This document shows positions 39,877 to 50,756 of a stretch of DNA of 64,000 nucleotides, piece by piece. The notes under the pieces were generated by a model, which worked only from the letters and a program-made list of their open reading frames with translations, made no database searches and was not told the DNA's origin. This DNA comes from Tritrichomonas musculus (lineage: Eukaryota; Parabasalia; Tritrichomonadida; Tritrichomonadidae). The position numbers and the translations under genes were made by a program. The stretch spans positions 5,208,001 through 5,272,000 of the forward strand of contig JAPFFF010000010.1 in the NCBI GenBank assembly GCA_039105265.1. The letters run 5' to 3'. How positions within the stretch are numbered: the first letter of the stretch is position 1; the number at the start of each line of letters is the position of its first letter.

Positions 39877-41451
39877 ATGTTTCTAATTCCATTCTTTTTA
39901 ATTTTTTCGTCGTTGTTTGCAGTCCGAGATAAATGTATTGCTCCATTAAAAATGCCTCCTCAGCCTCCTTCGAGTTTTAAAAGAATTATGACAATAATTT
40001 TAACAAGGCACGGTTCTCGTTCTCCAATGTATTATTATCCAAATGCTTACAAAAATACTCATAAAGATAGTGAGGATTCAAATTTATTTGACATCAATAA
40101 GTGGAATTGTAGTTTTGAAATCGCCCATCTTTCTAAAATTGGACCTATACGCAAAAGATTCGATCCAAAATTAATAGAATATCCTCCATCTTGTACAACT
40201 GGCCAACTAACAAAAGAAGGCTTTGACCAACATTATCGTCTTGGTATAACTATTCGAAAATACCTTGATAATCGCCAAAATTCAATTTTTGGTAATTATA
40301 TCGATCGTAATGATGTTTACTTAAGAACGACTGCAATAGAAAGAGCCTATAAGAGTGCAGTTTCATTCATGCAAGGTTTCGCTCCACCTGGATTTCCTGA
40401 CGAACTACTGGAAATTATTTCTGGATCAGATTCATATGATATGCTTAGACCAAATAAAAGACAATGTGTTGAAATGGCCGAAATGTATAATAATTTCTCA
40501 AAAACAGAAGAATTCAGAACTCAATTAATCAACGGTTATGAAGTGATGCGAGATGTTTTCAACTATCTTCAAATTAATATTCGAGACCCAAAAAGCAGAT
40601 TAAAAGAAAATGAATCAAAAGCCATCACTAAATCAAAGAATAAAACTCAAAAACATGAAAGGAATGACGAAATCTCAGACAAGAATACAAATTCAATCGC
40701 CAGAAGCGGATTGAAGCTTCTTAGTTATGATTCAAATATCATAGAACGACCGAAAATCGCCATGAAAAACAAAACCAGAAGTTCCAAACATTCAGATATC
40801 GACAGCAGCGCCACAGATAATCCAAAATCCACCAAGAAAGCAATAAATACACATAATAAACAAATCGATCTAAACGGTCACCTAACTGACCATTTATCAG
40901 ATTCAGATGATGACACCACCTACTACCAAAACCTTCATGAGGCAGAGAAAGGCGCCTGTGACTATGTCATCACCAATGATTGCTTTGAAACATCAAATTT
41001 TGTTTTTTCTAACGTTTCACTTGAGAAACGCGCAGAGATAGTCAAGCATTGCGAGCGTTTCATTGTTGACTCTTCAACTCCGATGCGAATTGTCTCCTTT
41101 TCGCAGTCTTTTCGCGCATTTTTCAAGCTGATTGACGATCGCCTCTCACTGAACAACCGCTACAAGATGGCGCTCTTCTCAGCGCACGACTCGAGTGTCA
41201 CAGAGATGCTCAGCGCGCTCGGGCAGAAGGTGCTTGAAAACCCGCCATACGCGTCGTTTGTGATCTCTGAAGTTTTGCAGAAAGGATCCCAGTTCTACGT
41301 GCGATTCTCGTTCAATGGTGACGTGCTGGCCGTGCCGGGAGAGATCGCTGGAGAAGAGATCGGCCTGGGAACTGGAATCTACAGCTTCCACAAATTTAGA
41401 ATGAATTTTCAGCCTCTCATTGATCATTGTCATGACTTCGATGAGTTTTAA
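39877..41451 (+). CDS. Secreted histidine acid phosphatase
   Basis: A 524-residue member of histidine phosphatase clan 2. A signal peptide (MFLIPFFLIFSSLFA) is followed by the catalytic motif LTRHGSRSP (residues 42-50), with the second-site arginine in the LRTTAIERA segment and the acid-catalyst motif SAHDSS near residue 436. An Asn/Lys/Ser-rich insertion of about 135 residues (roughly 235-370) interrupts the alpha domain. It should hydrolyse phosphate monoesters outside the cell or in lysosome-like vacuoles; trichomonads secrete such enzymes. There is no C-terminal membrane helix. G+C content jumps from about 28% (17/60 on one line near 40,050) to 58% (35/60 near 41,190) within the gene. The start is an ATG with TCATT 35 bases upstream. 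Confidence 0.92.
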   Translation: MFLIPFFLIFSSLFAVRDKCIAPLKMPPQPPSSFKRIMTIILTRHGSRSPMYYYPNAYKNTHKDSEDSNLFDINKWNCSFEIAHLSKIGPIRKRFDPKLIEYPPSCTTGQLTKEGFDQHYRLGITIRKYLDNRQNSIFGNYIDRNDVYLRTTAIERAYKSAVSFMQGFAPPGFPDELLEIISGSDSYDMLRPNKRQCVEMAEMYNNFSKTEEFRTQLINGYEVMRDVFNYLQINIRDPKSRLKENESKAITKSKNKTQKHERNDEISDKNTNSIARSGLKLLSYDSNIIERPKIAMKNKTRSSKHSDIDSSATDNPKSTKKAINTHNKQIDLNGHLTDHLSDSDDDTTYYQNLHEAEKGACDYVITNDCFETSNFVFSNVSLEKRAEIVKHCERFIVDSSTPMRIVSFSQSFRAFFKLIDDRLSLNNRYKMALFSAHDSSVTEMLSALGQKVLENPPYASFVISEVLQKGSQFYVRFSFNGDVLAVPGEIAGEEIGLGTGIYSFHKFRMNFQPLIDHCHDFDEF

Positions 41452-41851
41452 GTTTTGTTGTGTGTGTTGTTATTAAATAAAAATAAAAATGCAAAATTAA
41501 TTTATATTTAAAAAAAGAATTAAAAATTGTTTATATGAAATAAGTTTGGTTCAATAAATGAAAATGATTACAATGAATTGAGAACTTGTTGGATGTTGAA
41601 GTTTATTTAACAATAAATTTGGAATTGATATCAAATGTTTTCATAAAAATGTTTTATTTTAATATTTAATATTTAACATTCAACAATGACAAATATATAT
41701 TCTTAAAATAAATAAAGTAATATAAAATTGTTAATGAGGAATTCGTTTTTTCCCGAAAATAAAAAATTGTGTAAGATTTTAAATAAAACGATCATATTTT
41801 GTGAGAATTACATTTTATATTAAAAAAAATTTTTGGCAAAAGTCTATTATT
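41452..41851. other. Intergenic, no gene seen
   Basis: A 400-base AT-rich spacer between the phosphatase and the RCC1 gene. Confidence 0.55.
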
Positions 41852-43861
41852 ATGAATAAGAAATCGTTCATATTATCATCTGCGGGATTAAAAAATCTAG
41901 TCGAGAATCAAAATTATGGAGACGACTTTAAATTTATTTTTGGAGAGCACGATGTCCAAATGAAAAACGTCTTTGCAGAATTTATTTCTCCGTATGTTTC
42001 ACAAATTCATCAATCAGGTCCAATGATTAGTTCCATTCATTTTTCTAAGAGTAAATCTACCAAACAAACTATTTAGCTAAAATTAGCGACGAAGTCTTTT
42101 CTCTTTTCGAATCTGTCAGTAAAGGCAACTCGATTGAACTCGACAAAGAACAAAGTTTTCAGCTTCAAATCATCTCGATCCTTTTGAAAAACAAAGAAAT
42201 GTTCAGTAAACAGGACGAACTTTTTCATGCTGCTGATGATATTGATGATGATGAAAAAGAAAATTTTGAGAAAAAAATCAGTGAAAAACCGGGAATTGTT
42301 TCATCTCTTGAAATGAATTCAGATTCAGCAGAAATGTGTAATCAGAGTAAGACTATTGAATACTATGCGTCCAATTTATGTTCGATTGACATTGAAGAAA
42401 TAATTGGCCTTTCTAGGACGGTTTTTTATTCAATTTTGACGAACTCAAAACTGACGATTGAAAGCGAAGACCGGCTCCTTGGCCTGATTGACAAATTCAC
42501 GAGCAAAAAAGCAGAAGAAAAAAACGAATTTTCAATTGATGACGGTTTGAGTGACATTTATTTCTATGAAGAGGTCAATTTTGACTTTTTGAGTGAATCT
42601 AGATTGAAAGAATTCATTGACAAATTTGATCCGAATGAAATGGCAGTCCCGCTTTGGAACAAAATCAGGAAGTGCTTCACATTCAGCATGAAAGAGACAC
42701 AGCAAAAACCATCCAAATCGAACGAAAGAGAAGGAAACGGTTTCTATCGTCACATTCAAATCAAACGATACGCCGAAAATATCGTCGTCGGCGGATGTGA
42801 TGATAACCATCAAAGGCAAGTATAATGTAGCATTCATCAGCCCTCCTCAGAATTTGCAGCTGGACCCGTCTTCGCTTCTGTCCTGCTCAGCTTACTTCGA
42901 ACACGCGGTTTCCGTCACTCGTTCTGGCTCTCTGATCGGAGCTGGCTGCAACGACGACGGCCGAATCAGCGGCTCGCTCGAGAAAAAGGTCGTCAGCCAG
43001 TTTTCAGAAATTTCGATGAATGACAGCAGCGGGCGGCCGCTGGCGCCGGTTTCTGCTGTCTGCACTCGTTACGGCACTCTCTACTTGCTCACAAAAAGTT
43101 GTGGCTGCGGGAGGCAGCTCGCTTTCTGCGATAATGAAATAAACGGAGGCACCCCAGTTTTTCTTGACATCGGCAGCAAAGAACCAGTGTCACTTTTCGG
43201 CGGTAATAATCATGCAGCTGCGATCTGCACCGATGGTGAAGTCATCTTCATCAACCGTGACTCAGTCGCAAATTCGCCATCTTCGCGCATCGATGCGGTT
43301 CCTCTTCCCGGCGGCGAGAAGGCGACGATGGTTGCCTGCCTCGAAGAATCAGTTTTTGCGCTGAGCTGGAGCGGGCGGGTCTTCGCGTCAGGCGTCGAAT
43401 CAGGAAGCTGCGCCCTCAATTTTTCAGAGGTTTCAGAACTGTCAGGCGAAAAAGTCGTCTGGCTGTCTGGCTCGCGCGAGCACTGCCTGGCAGTCAGCAG
43501 TGAAGGGCGGGTCTTTGGGCGCGGACCAAACGGTTATGGCCAGCTCGGCTTTGAGAAAAGAATATGGGAAGTTCCCTCTTTCACTGAGATTTCGTCACTT
43601 TCTGGCCAAGATATCAGGGCAGCCAACGCCGGAGGTTTTCATTCACTTTTCGAGACGCGTGAAGACAAAGTCCTCGCCTGTGGACGCAACTATTTTGGCG
43701 AACTCCTCCTCAGGGGTGGCCCAAGCGACGAAAACGTTTATTCGCCAACGGAGACGACGATCACAGGCGGTGCCACTTTCTGTGTTGCAGGTTGCCATAT
43801 GAGTGCCGTTTTCATCGGCGGAGATCCGCCGCCAAATACGCCAGTCCGCTACCGACACTGA
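41852..43861 (+). pseudogene. BTB-like/RCC1-repeat protein gene broken by two frame changes
   Basis: Three consecutive frames make one gene of about 670 codons. It begins at the ATG at 41,852 (MNKKSFILSS) with a BTB-like N-terminal domain (DDFKFIFGEHDVQMKNVFAE). The frame changes near 42,060, continues through a helical middle (SDEVFSLFESVSKGNSIEL...), and changes again near 42,825. The last part, about 345 residues, is an RCC1-type seven-blade propeller: repeated SGRVFASG, EGRVFGRGPNGYGQLGF and DKVLACGRNYFGELLL motifs. Such BTB-RCC1 proteins form a large family in trichomonads and probably act as adaptors. The 5' third is AT-rich, while the propeller is very GC-rich (one line 40/60). Conservation outside the two breaks is good, so the loss is recent or the breaks are sequencing errors. 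Confidence 0.8.
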
Positions 43862-45595
43862 GCAATTCAAAATGAAATGAAGTTTTATTCAAAATTTGAT
43901 TGAATATCTCACTTAAATATGAAATATTAATTTTGTTTTTAATTGAACGATGCATTTTTTAATTTTTAATTTTTTTTATGCATTTCATTTTTGTTGTGAT
44001 GGTGAATTTATTTTCAAGCTTATTCCAAAAACTTTCAAATTGAAAGACTTGATATACTTTGAAATATGCCAAAAATCGCAAATTTCAAAATATTATGCAG
44101 TCTTTCAATTTGAAAGTTTTTTTCAGAAAAAAATAAAAATAAAAAATAGAAGAAGCATGAATAATTTGTTGTGCAGAATAAAAAAGTATGTATGCGTTTT
44201 AAATAAACGTTTTTTAAGAGATGTGTAAAAAATAAACGTTGGTTTTTTGTAATTGTTTTTCAAAATTCCTATTTGTTTTCAATAAATTTAATTATGACAC
44301 TTAATAAATGCACACTCACACAAAATGCATTGACTACTTATCTCAATGATTGATCTTCTTCATACCGAAGACTCAGGATTCGTAAAATGAAACCTGAAGT
44401 TATTGTCTGTGTAGTCGTCATTGATCAATGACAGATCAATTTCAAGATCATCTTTGATGACTTTTTCTGTGTCTGTGCAATTTGAAAAAATAAAAAAACG
44501 AATATTTTGGCAACAATTTATAACGGTAAATTGATAGTACATATTTCCACTTGTTACTAACCAATTGCTTAATAGTTTTGTTACTATTAAAAAAAAATAA
44601 ATAAATAAATTAAAATGTTCTTTTTTCTACTGTTATTCAGAAAAATTAAGTTAGTTGGAGTAATTGCATGATTTTTTTTTTGTTTTGTTTTGTTTTTTTC
44701 GTAATTTATTGGATATACGTATTTGACAAGTAATTCCAAGATGCACTCGAGTTTTCATAAAGACAGGCTCCTGTATGTATTGAACTCTTTGGAGAATCTG
44801 ACAAAAAATTGAGAGTTTATTTGGTCGCCTTTGGTAACAAAAATGAGAATTAATTTTGGTAACTTCTTCTTTGTTTGTTTGTTTGTTTTAATGGAACTCT
44901 GTTTGGAATTCCAGTAAAGATCGAAATTGGATCTGATTTGATTGATTCATCGTCGAAGAAGCAAATGTGAAGCTTCAATAAGGAAGAGAGCTTGTTTGTA
45001 AAGGTTCTGCTTCATGAAAATTTTTGATGACTGGTGATGTCATGTTCTGATTATGCTAAATCGTCGGTTAGGTGACCGTTTAGATAAGTTTAGGTTTTAT
45101 GTGTATTTTTTGTTTTTTTCTTGATGATTTTTGGCTTATCTGTGGAATAGTTGTGGGCATTTGGATGTCAGACACTTTTTGTTTTTGATTTCGTTTTTTT
45201 ATGATGACTTTGATGTGAAATATGATATTTGAGTCATTAGCAAGAAGCTTTTTCATGGCTGGTTTAAATTGATTTCTCTATATTGTAGGTGATTCTATCC
45301 TCCGAGTCGAGGAAATTTCCTAATTTTGCATGCATCGAGTTGAATTTTTTGATATAAATTGATTATGTTAGGTTTTTTATCCATATTTTATTTATCTCTT
45401 TTTGTGTTGCTGTGATGTTATTGATATGGAATCTATATTTTTATATAAACTAAAAATGATGCTTGTGATAACACTGTTTTTCTATATTTTTTTTTAAGGT
45501 GAAATCATATATGAAAATAAACGGTTATAAAAAAACGTACTTTTTAGATAAAGAAAGTAAACAGAAAATTTATAAAAAGAGAAGAAATAATTCAA
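43862..45595. other. Long spacer with a G+T-rich patch, no gene seen
   Basis: The first 700 bases are ordinary AT-rich DNA. From about 44,640 to 45,400 the plus strand is rich in G and T (runs such as TTTGTTTGTTTG and repeated TTTGGTAAC) and less AT-rich than other spacers. No open frame longer than about 60 codons runs through it. It may be transcribed non-coding DNA or an old decayed gene. Confidence 0.5.
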
Positions 45596-46618
45596 ATGAT
45601 TGGCCCACAAGTTTTAGACGATAATGATGAAAATATTAATCAGGAGCAAGAAGCAAACGAGCAAAATGAAGAAGAACAAGATCAGAAGCTTGAAGATATT
45701 GAAGCATCAAGATTTACTCGAGAAATGACGCACGGAGGTGAATGGTACCCAACTGATGAACAACTTGATCAAATGATGAAGGCCTCCTTTTATTATGCGC
45801 CAGCAACTGATAGAGAACAGAAAAATGTTGTTGGCATTATTGCTCCTCATTCATGTTACAGCGTATGTTTGAAAACGGCTGCAAAAGCATATGCACGTAT
45901 TGATCCAACAGAATATCAAAATATTTACATTCTTGGAACATGCCATAATATTCCATTAGCTGCCTGTATGGTTAGCCAAGCTTCAGAAGTCATAACTCCT
46001 TTTGGAAGTATTAAAGTTAATGAAGATATTTGTCATTCATTAGTTAATGAGCATAGATCATTATTTCAATACATGCCTGAATATGTTGATGATAATGAAC
46101 ATTCTCTAGAAATGCAATATCCTCTTATTCGATATGTTTTTGGTGATCAAAATCCAAAAATAATTCCAATTCTCGTTGGATCTTTAAACGACGAAAGAGA
46201 AGAAAAAATTGCTAATATATTAAAGCCATTAATAACTGCTCCTGGAAGTTTATTCATTATATCAAGTGATTTCACTCATTGGGGAGAGATATTTAAATTT
46301 ACTCAATTTGCAAATATGAAAAAGCCATTATCAAGTCAGCCATTACTTTTTGATAACAAAGCTATGCAAATCATTGCTGGTTTCAATTATGATCACTTCA
46401 GATTTCATATCGAAGAAATCAAAGGTTCCATATGCGGTTGCTACGCTATTTGTTTAATGCTGCATATTTTGAATGAGGGTTATAAAGCAGAAATGGTTGA
46501 TCGAACTCAGCTCTCTCAAATTTTGTGTTCTACAGACTTTTCTATTTCATATGTAGCTATTGTTTTTCGTACTGATGATGTTGTTCCTGAAGAAGAAGAA
46601 AATAATGATGATTTGTAG
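45596..46618 (+). CDS. MEMO1-family protein
   Basis: A 340-residue MEMO/AmmeMemo-type protein after a 38-residue acidic Glu/Gln-rich leader. Family hallmarks are in order: SRFTREMTHGGEWYP (38-52), the PHSCYS motif (84-89; PHAGY in relatives), GTCHNIP (114-120), HSLEMQYPLIRY (169-180), PILVGSL (191-197), SSDFTHWG (223-230) and GSICGCYA (277-284). His85, His117, His228 and Cys280 are in the places of the metal and redox residues of human MEMO1. Proteins of this family are proposed metal-dependent redox enzymes or adaptors; the bacterial and archaeal forms are related to extradiol dioxygenases. It should be cytosolic. It starts with an ATG and ends without a targeting signal. Confidence 0.92.
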   Translation: MIGPQVLDDNDENINQEQEANEQNEEEQDQKLEDIEASRFTREMTHGGEWYPTDEQLDQMMKASFYYAPATDREQKNVVGIIAPHSCYSVCLKTAAKAYARIDPTEYQNIYILGTCHNIPLAACMVSQASEVITPFGSIKVNEDICHSLVNEHRSLFQYMPEYVDDNEHSLEMQYPLIRYVFGDQNPKIIPILVGSLNDEREEKIANILKPLITAPGSLFIISSDFTHWGEIFKFTQFANMKKPLSSQPLLFDNKAMQIIAGFNYDHFRFHIEEIKGSICGCYAICLMLHILNEGYKAEMVDRTQLSQILCSTDFSISYVAIVFRTDDVVPEEEENNDDL

Positions 46619-47851
46619 ATTATTAATATTTTATAAATATTTTTGATTATTATTATCTAAAGCTTTTTTTGTATGTTGAAAATTTGAATAGCAAATGCTA
46701 TTACAACTTTTTGTGAAAAATAAACAAAGCTTTTGTGAATGATATTATTCGATTAAAAAATATAGAAAGATTAATGGTTATTTGGAGAATAATTAAATAT
46801 TCTATAATAAGTTGATTTGAATTTATTAATTATTTTATTTTAATAACTAAAAATAATATATTTAATAAGAAAAAATTATTATATAATTATGTAAAAAAGA
46901 TAAATTTGAATATATATTTCAATGAAAATCAATAACTTTTTAAATGATTTTGGCTAAACAAGAATTTATTATGATGTCCAACAACTCAAATGTGTAGATC
47001 CAGTTCAATATCTAAATACATTATACTATATTTAGTTTTATTATTTTAATATCATTTTAAATAATTACTATTCCAACTAAAATATCTCAGATATATTCAT
47101 CTTATAAGGAAATATATCCATTTTAAATAATTGAATAGATTTTTTTTAATTCAATTTTTCAAATGAATTAATCAAAAAAAATTGGGTGAAATTTATTATT
47201 TTTTTATTATCATTTTAAACAACGCAATATTTATTAAATCAATAAAAAATTGGGATAGGAAGTTTATCTGTATCAAATAAATAATATTTTGAATGAGCTC
47301 TCTTAATTTTATTGGCAAAATTGACCTTAAAAACGGTTTACTAACTAAAATTATTACATTTTTTGGCTAATTAGTATAATTATATCCTAAATTTGGTAGT
47401 TGTTTTTTATAGTATAAAGCTTAAATCAAACTAAGATAATATTATAAAATATAATATAATCATCAACAATTAAAAATATCTGTTAATTCCAAGAAAAGCT
47501 TTAATTTTGTTAGGTGCATTTTTCAACAAAGGTACAATGATAAGTCCAAATCCAACAAGTAATATTTTTTATAAATAAAAAATTATTTGCATATGATAGT
47601 ATGTTTATCTATTAGTATATGATAGTATATAAATTTTATTAAAATATCCTTTTATTAAAAATCTTATAAAATTGCAATTTTTTAAAAAATAATTGTTTCA
47701 TTGATTACAATAATAAATGAAATAATATAAATATAAAAATAAAATAAATATTAAAATTCATTATGTAGAAATGACGATAATTATAAATTTATTGAATTTT
47801 GGAATCCATTCAATTTAGTTGTTGGACATCTATTTATTACTTTTTCTTGAA
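46619..47851. other. Intergenic, no gene seen
   Basis: About 1.2 kb, extremely AT-rich. No gene, RNA box or repeat is recognised. Confidence 0.6.
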
Positions 47852-49498
47852 ATGACAGTTAGAGAGCAAGTATTTATCACTGGGCACAGGAATCCTGATA
47901 TGGATTCTGTATGTTCATCATGGGCATATGCTCGTTTGAAATCGGTAACCGATCCAACTCGTCAATATATACCAATCAGAGGTCACATGAATGATATTAC
48001 GACGAGGCAATTTTCAAGACTTAATATTTCTTCACCAATGTATGTTCAAAATCTCAGACCTCGTATTTATGACGTTATTAAAAAAAGTGATGATGTGTTA
48101 GATTTACAAGATCCTATTAAATATCTTTGTGAATATTTTTCAAAGAAATCTCTTCCAGTTGTGCCAATTTTTGATGGAGATAAGTACGAAACTCTTCTTC
48201 CAGTTGATGATATTACAACATATTTCTTAAATATAAACTCGCATACCCATCCACTTTTATTATTTAATATGGATAATATTGGAAAACTAATAAAAGGGAA
48301 ATATATTCAAATGGGAGAAGAAAAAGAAATTCAAACTACAATTGCGCTTGGAATGATGAAGTATGAGAAATATGAACATTTTATGACACGTCTTAAAGGG
48401 CCAAAGCCCATTGTTTTCTGTGGAAACCGTCATAAACATCTTGAGCTTGCAGTGAAATTAAATTGCCCTGCACTTGTCATTGTTGGTTTAGCTCCAAATG
48501 AAGAACTTGCTGTTGATATTTCAAATTATAAAGGAACTGTTTTTTCAACAGAAGAAGATTCTGATAGAGCCCTGCAATTGCTTAGAATGTCAGTCCCAAT
48601 CAAATTCTTATTAACAGATAAGCGTCCACCAATAATAAGACCAACAGATTATTTTGATGATGTCAAAGAAATTTTATCAAAAGCTGATTTCCGTGCACTG
48701 CCTGTCCTCAACGATGAAGGAGAATTTTATGGAATTATTCAAAGATCTTCTTTCCTTGTTCGTCCAAAGAAAAAAGTGATTATGATGGATCATAACGAAT
48801 TAAATCAAGGTATTCCTGGTCTTGAAGATGCCGAAATATTTGAAATTATCGATCATCATCGTCTTGCTGCTGAAAAGACATCGAAACCAATTTTTATGGA
48901 TATTGAGCCTCTTGGAAGTACATGTACAATTGTCTATAGCCTATATAGAAAGAATGATATTGATATAGATCAAGAGACTGCTCTTGTCTTATTATCAGGA
49001 ATCATTAATGATACAGTTATGCTAAAAAGTCCAACTACGACAACAAAAGATAAAGAAGTTGTTACAAAATTAGCAAGAATAGCTGGCATTAAATCACTCA
49101 AAGAATTTGGAGAAACAATGTTCAGTGGAGGAGCATCAATTGTTACACAAGATGCTAGGAAATTGATTACAGCTGATTTCAAGACATTTGAAGAATATGG
49201 TGTTAAATTTGGAATTGGTCAATGCGAAGTTACACAGTTTGAAGGTATTGAAGAGATAAAAGATAAATGGATGGGTATACTGGAAGATGTTAAAAAAGAA
49301 AATGGTCTTGAATGGGCAATGATTGTTATAACTAATATTATCAAAGAAGATTCAATTATGTTCTCAACACCATTTGCGAAAGAAAAGTTACTCAAATATG
49401 AAAAAATGTCCGATGGGCAATATTTCTGTCCTGGGGTGCTTTCAAGAAAGATTCAAATTTTGCCCGAAGTTATTCGGACGTTGTCCAATGACAACTAA
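47852..49498 (+). CDS. Family II inorganic pyrophosphatase with CBS and DRTGG-type regulatory insert
   Basis: The 548-residue protein is started at the ATG at 47,852; the frame upstream has no ATG. The DHH-type catalytic domain begins FITGHRNPDMDS (8-19), as in Mn-dependent family II enzymes. A CBS domain follows, then a DRTGG-like module (about 170-235), a second CBS domain (about 245-310), and the catalytic domain resumes with MMDHNELNQ, EIIDHHRLA (about 331-339) and the DHHA2 part with GSTCTIV and LLSGIINDTVMLKSPTTT. This is the architecture of bacterial (clostridial) CBS-PPases, which hydrolyse pyrophosphate and are regulated by adenine nucleotides. It should be cytosolic. An origin by lateral transfer from bacteria is likely but inferred. 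The stop is a TAAA, which can double as a trichomonad polyadenylation signal. Confidence 0.93.
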   Translation: MTVREQVFITGHRNPDMDSVCSSWAYARLKSVTDPTRQYIPIRGHMNDITTRQFSRLNISSPMYVQNLRPRIYDVIKKSDDVLDLQDPIKYLCEYFSKKSLPVVPIFDGDKYETLLPVDDITTYFLNINSHTHPLLLFNMDNIGKLIKGKYIQMGEEKEIQTTIALGMMKYEKYEHFMTRLKGPKPIVFCGNRHKHLELAVKLNCPALVIVGLAPNEELAVDISNYKGTVFSTEEDSDRALQLLRMSVPIKFLLTDKRPPIIRPTDYFDDVKEILSKADFRALPVLNDEGEFYGIIQRSSFLVRPKKKVIMMDHNELNQGIPGLEDAEIFEIIDHHRLAAEKTSKPIFMDIEPLGSTCTIVYSLYRKNDIDIDQETALVLLSGIINDTVMLKSPTTTTKDKEVVTKLARIAGIKSLKEFGETMFSGGASIVTQDARKLITADFKTFEEYGVKFGIGQCEVTQFEGIEEIKDKWMGILEDVKKENGLEWAMIVITNIIKEDSIMFSTPFAKEKLLKYEKMSDGQYFCPGVLSRKIQILPEVIRTLSNDN

Positions 49499-49661
49499 AA
49501 TATTAGTAAACTCTTTGAACTTTCTTTTTCATTTCTCTCCTCTAATAATTTCAGGATTTTTATAATCGCACTTGTAAGATGTTATTATTTCTTACAAATA
49601 TTATTAATAATAAAAATAGATTAAACAAATACAAACAATTTATTAAACAAAAGCATATATA

Positions 49662-50654
49662 TTATTCAATGAAATCACCTTTTGATGTACTTTGTAACTC
49701 CTTTAAATATTCTTGATATTGAGCGCGTGTAAACTCATTCGATATAAAGGAAGCTGGCTTCGATTTAATCAAATTTCCTTCTTTAAAAGTGACGCCTGGA
49801 GAACAATTGAAATTTTCTACAACTGGAGCAGTTTGCTGATCTTCATCAAATATAGGAGTATCTACCTGAAGTAGCTTTGGAAGAGGTTTTTTCCGTATTT
49901 TAGTATCTCTTTTTTGAATGGGGATTCGTATTTTTGGTTTGGTTATTTTTGAAACAGGTTCGTCTTTTTGTAGACGTTTGGTTGTAACTTTAGGAACAAT
50001 CAAAGATGAAGTAAATGATTTATGTTCAGTAATTTCTATAATATTAAAATCAGAGTCCATTGTGATATTTTTTCCATTTGACTTTTTTGTCTCTTCAAAT
50101 ATTCTGTTCATCATCAGCTGTCCGCTACTTTGTTTTGTAGCTTTAATCGTTTTATTTGAAGTAAGTTTTGGTGACTTAACTGTTTTCTTTGGAGATGATG
50201 TTTTTTGATTAACAACTTTTTCTGAAGCTTCGTTATTTGAATTTTGATTTCCTTTTTGATCTTTCGGTTTTTTTTCTTTTTGGCTTATTTTATGAACTAG
50301 TTTTTCTTGTGGGCATGAAGATCGGAGTGGCATTGATTCAAATACCATAAGTGATCCATTTGCCCAAGAATCAATTTTTGGTAATTCAAGATCTTCGTCT
50401 GGAAGGCCTTCTAGTTCGTTTAATTCATCTCCAAGAGGCAATTTTGCCCACATTGAATTCATAATGAGCTCCTGTCCAATCGTTTTGGCTATGTATGGAT
50501 TAATTTGAGTTTTAAGATAATTTGTGTGAAGAATTTTTGCTCCATTCATTATAATACTTTCGATAATTTCGTTGACAACTTCTTCTGAATCGCGTTGTAA
50601 GAATAAAAAAGAATCATAATTGGGATGATCAGAAGTATCATTCTGAGTTAACAT
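49662..50654 (-). CDS. C2orf81-like (DUF4639-like) protein
   Basis: A 330-residue soluble protein. Residues 20-105 hold the conserved part: an amphipathic helix (SEEVVNEIIESIIMNGAKILHT) and, after a Leu/Asp-rich stretch, IDSWANGSLMV (94-104). From memory, the human ciliary protein C2orf81 has a similar helical block followed by DSWAQGS, so I place this in that family with moderate confidence. The remaining 220 residues are Lys/Ser/Pro-rich and disordered, with a VAPVVENF-like hydrophobic patch near the end. A ciliary or flagellar role would suit a trichomonad and the NEK kinase gene next to it, but this is inference. The start is an ATG. Confidence 0.55.
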   Translation of the reverse strand: MLTQNDTSDHPNYDSFLFLQRDSEEVVNEIIESIIMNGAKILHTNYLKTQINPYIAKTIGQELIMNSMWAKLPLGDELNELEGLPDEDLELPKIDSWANGSLMVFESMPLRSSCPQEKLVHKISQKEKKPKDQKGNQNSNNEASEKVVNQKTSSPKKTVKSPKLTSNKTIKATKQSSGQLMMNRIFEETKKSNGKNITMDSDFNIIEITEHKSFTSSLIVPKVTTKRLQKDEPVSKITKPKIRIPIQKRDTKIRKKPLPKLLQVDTPIFDEDQQTAPVVENFNCSPGVTFKEGNLIKSKPASFISNEFTRAQYQEYLKELQSTSKGDFIE

Positions 50655-50756
50655 TTTTTTGTTCGTTATTTTATATAAAAAAAAAAAAAAATTGAGCCAC
50701 TATTTGGCTGATTTTATATAAAATTTGATAGAAAAATTAAAATTTTTTGGAAATTT

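Noticed and set aside
43164-43870. Overlapping frames on both strands in the GC-rich RCC1 part
   Set aside because: GC-rich DNA has few stops in any frame; only the RCC1 frame has blade motifs.
44360-44542. 60-codon minus-strand frame before the G+T-rich spacer
   Set aside because: It is short, has no initiator and no domain, and lies in AT-rich spacer.
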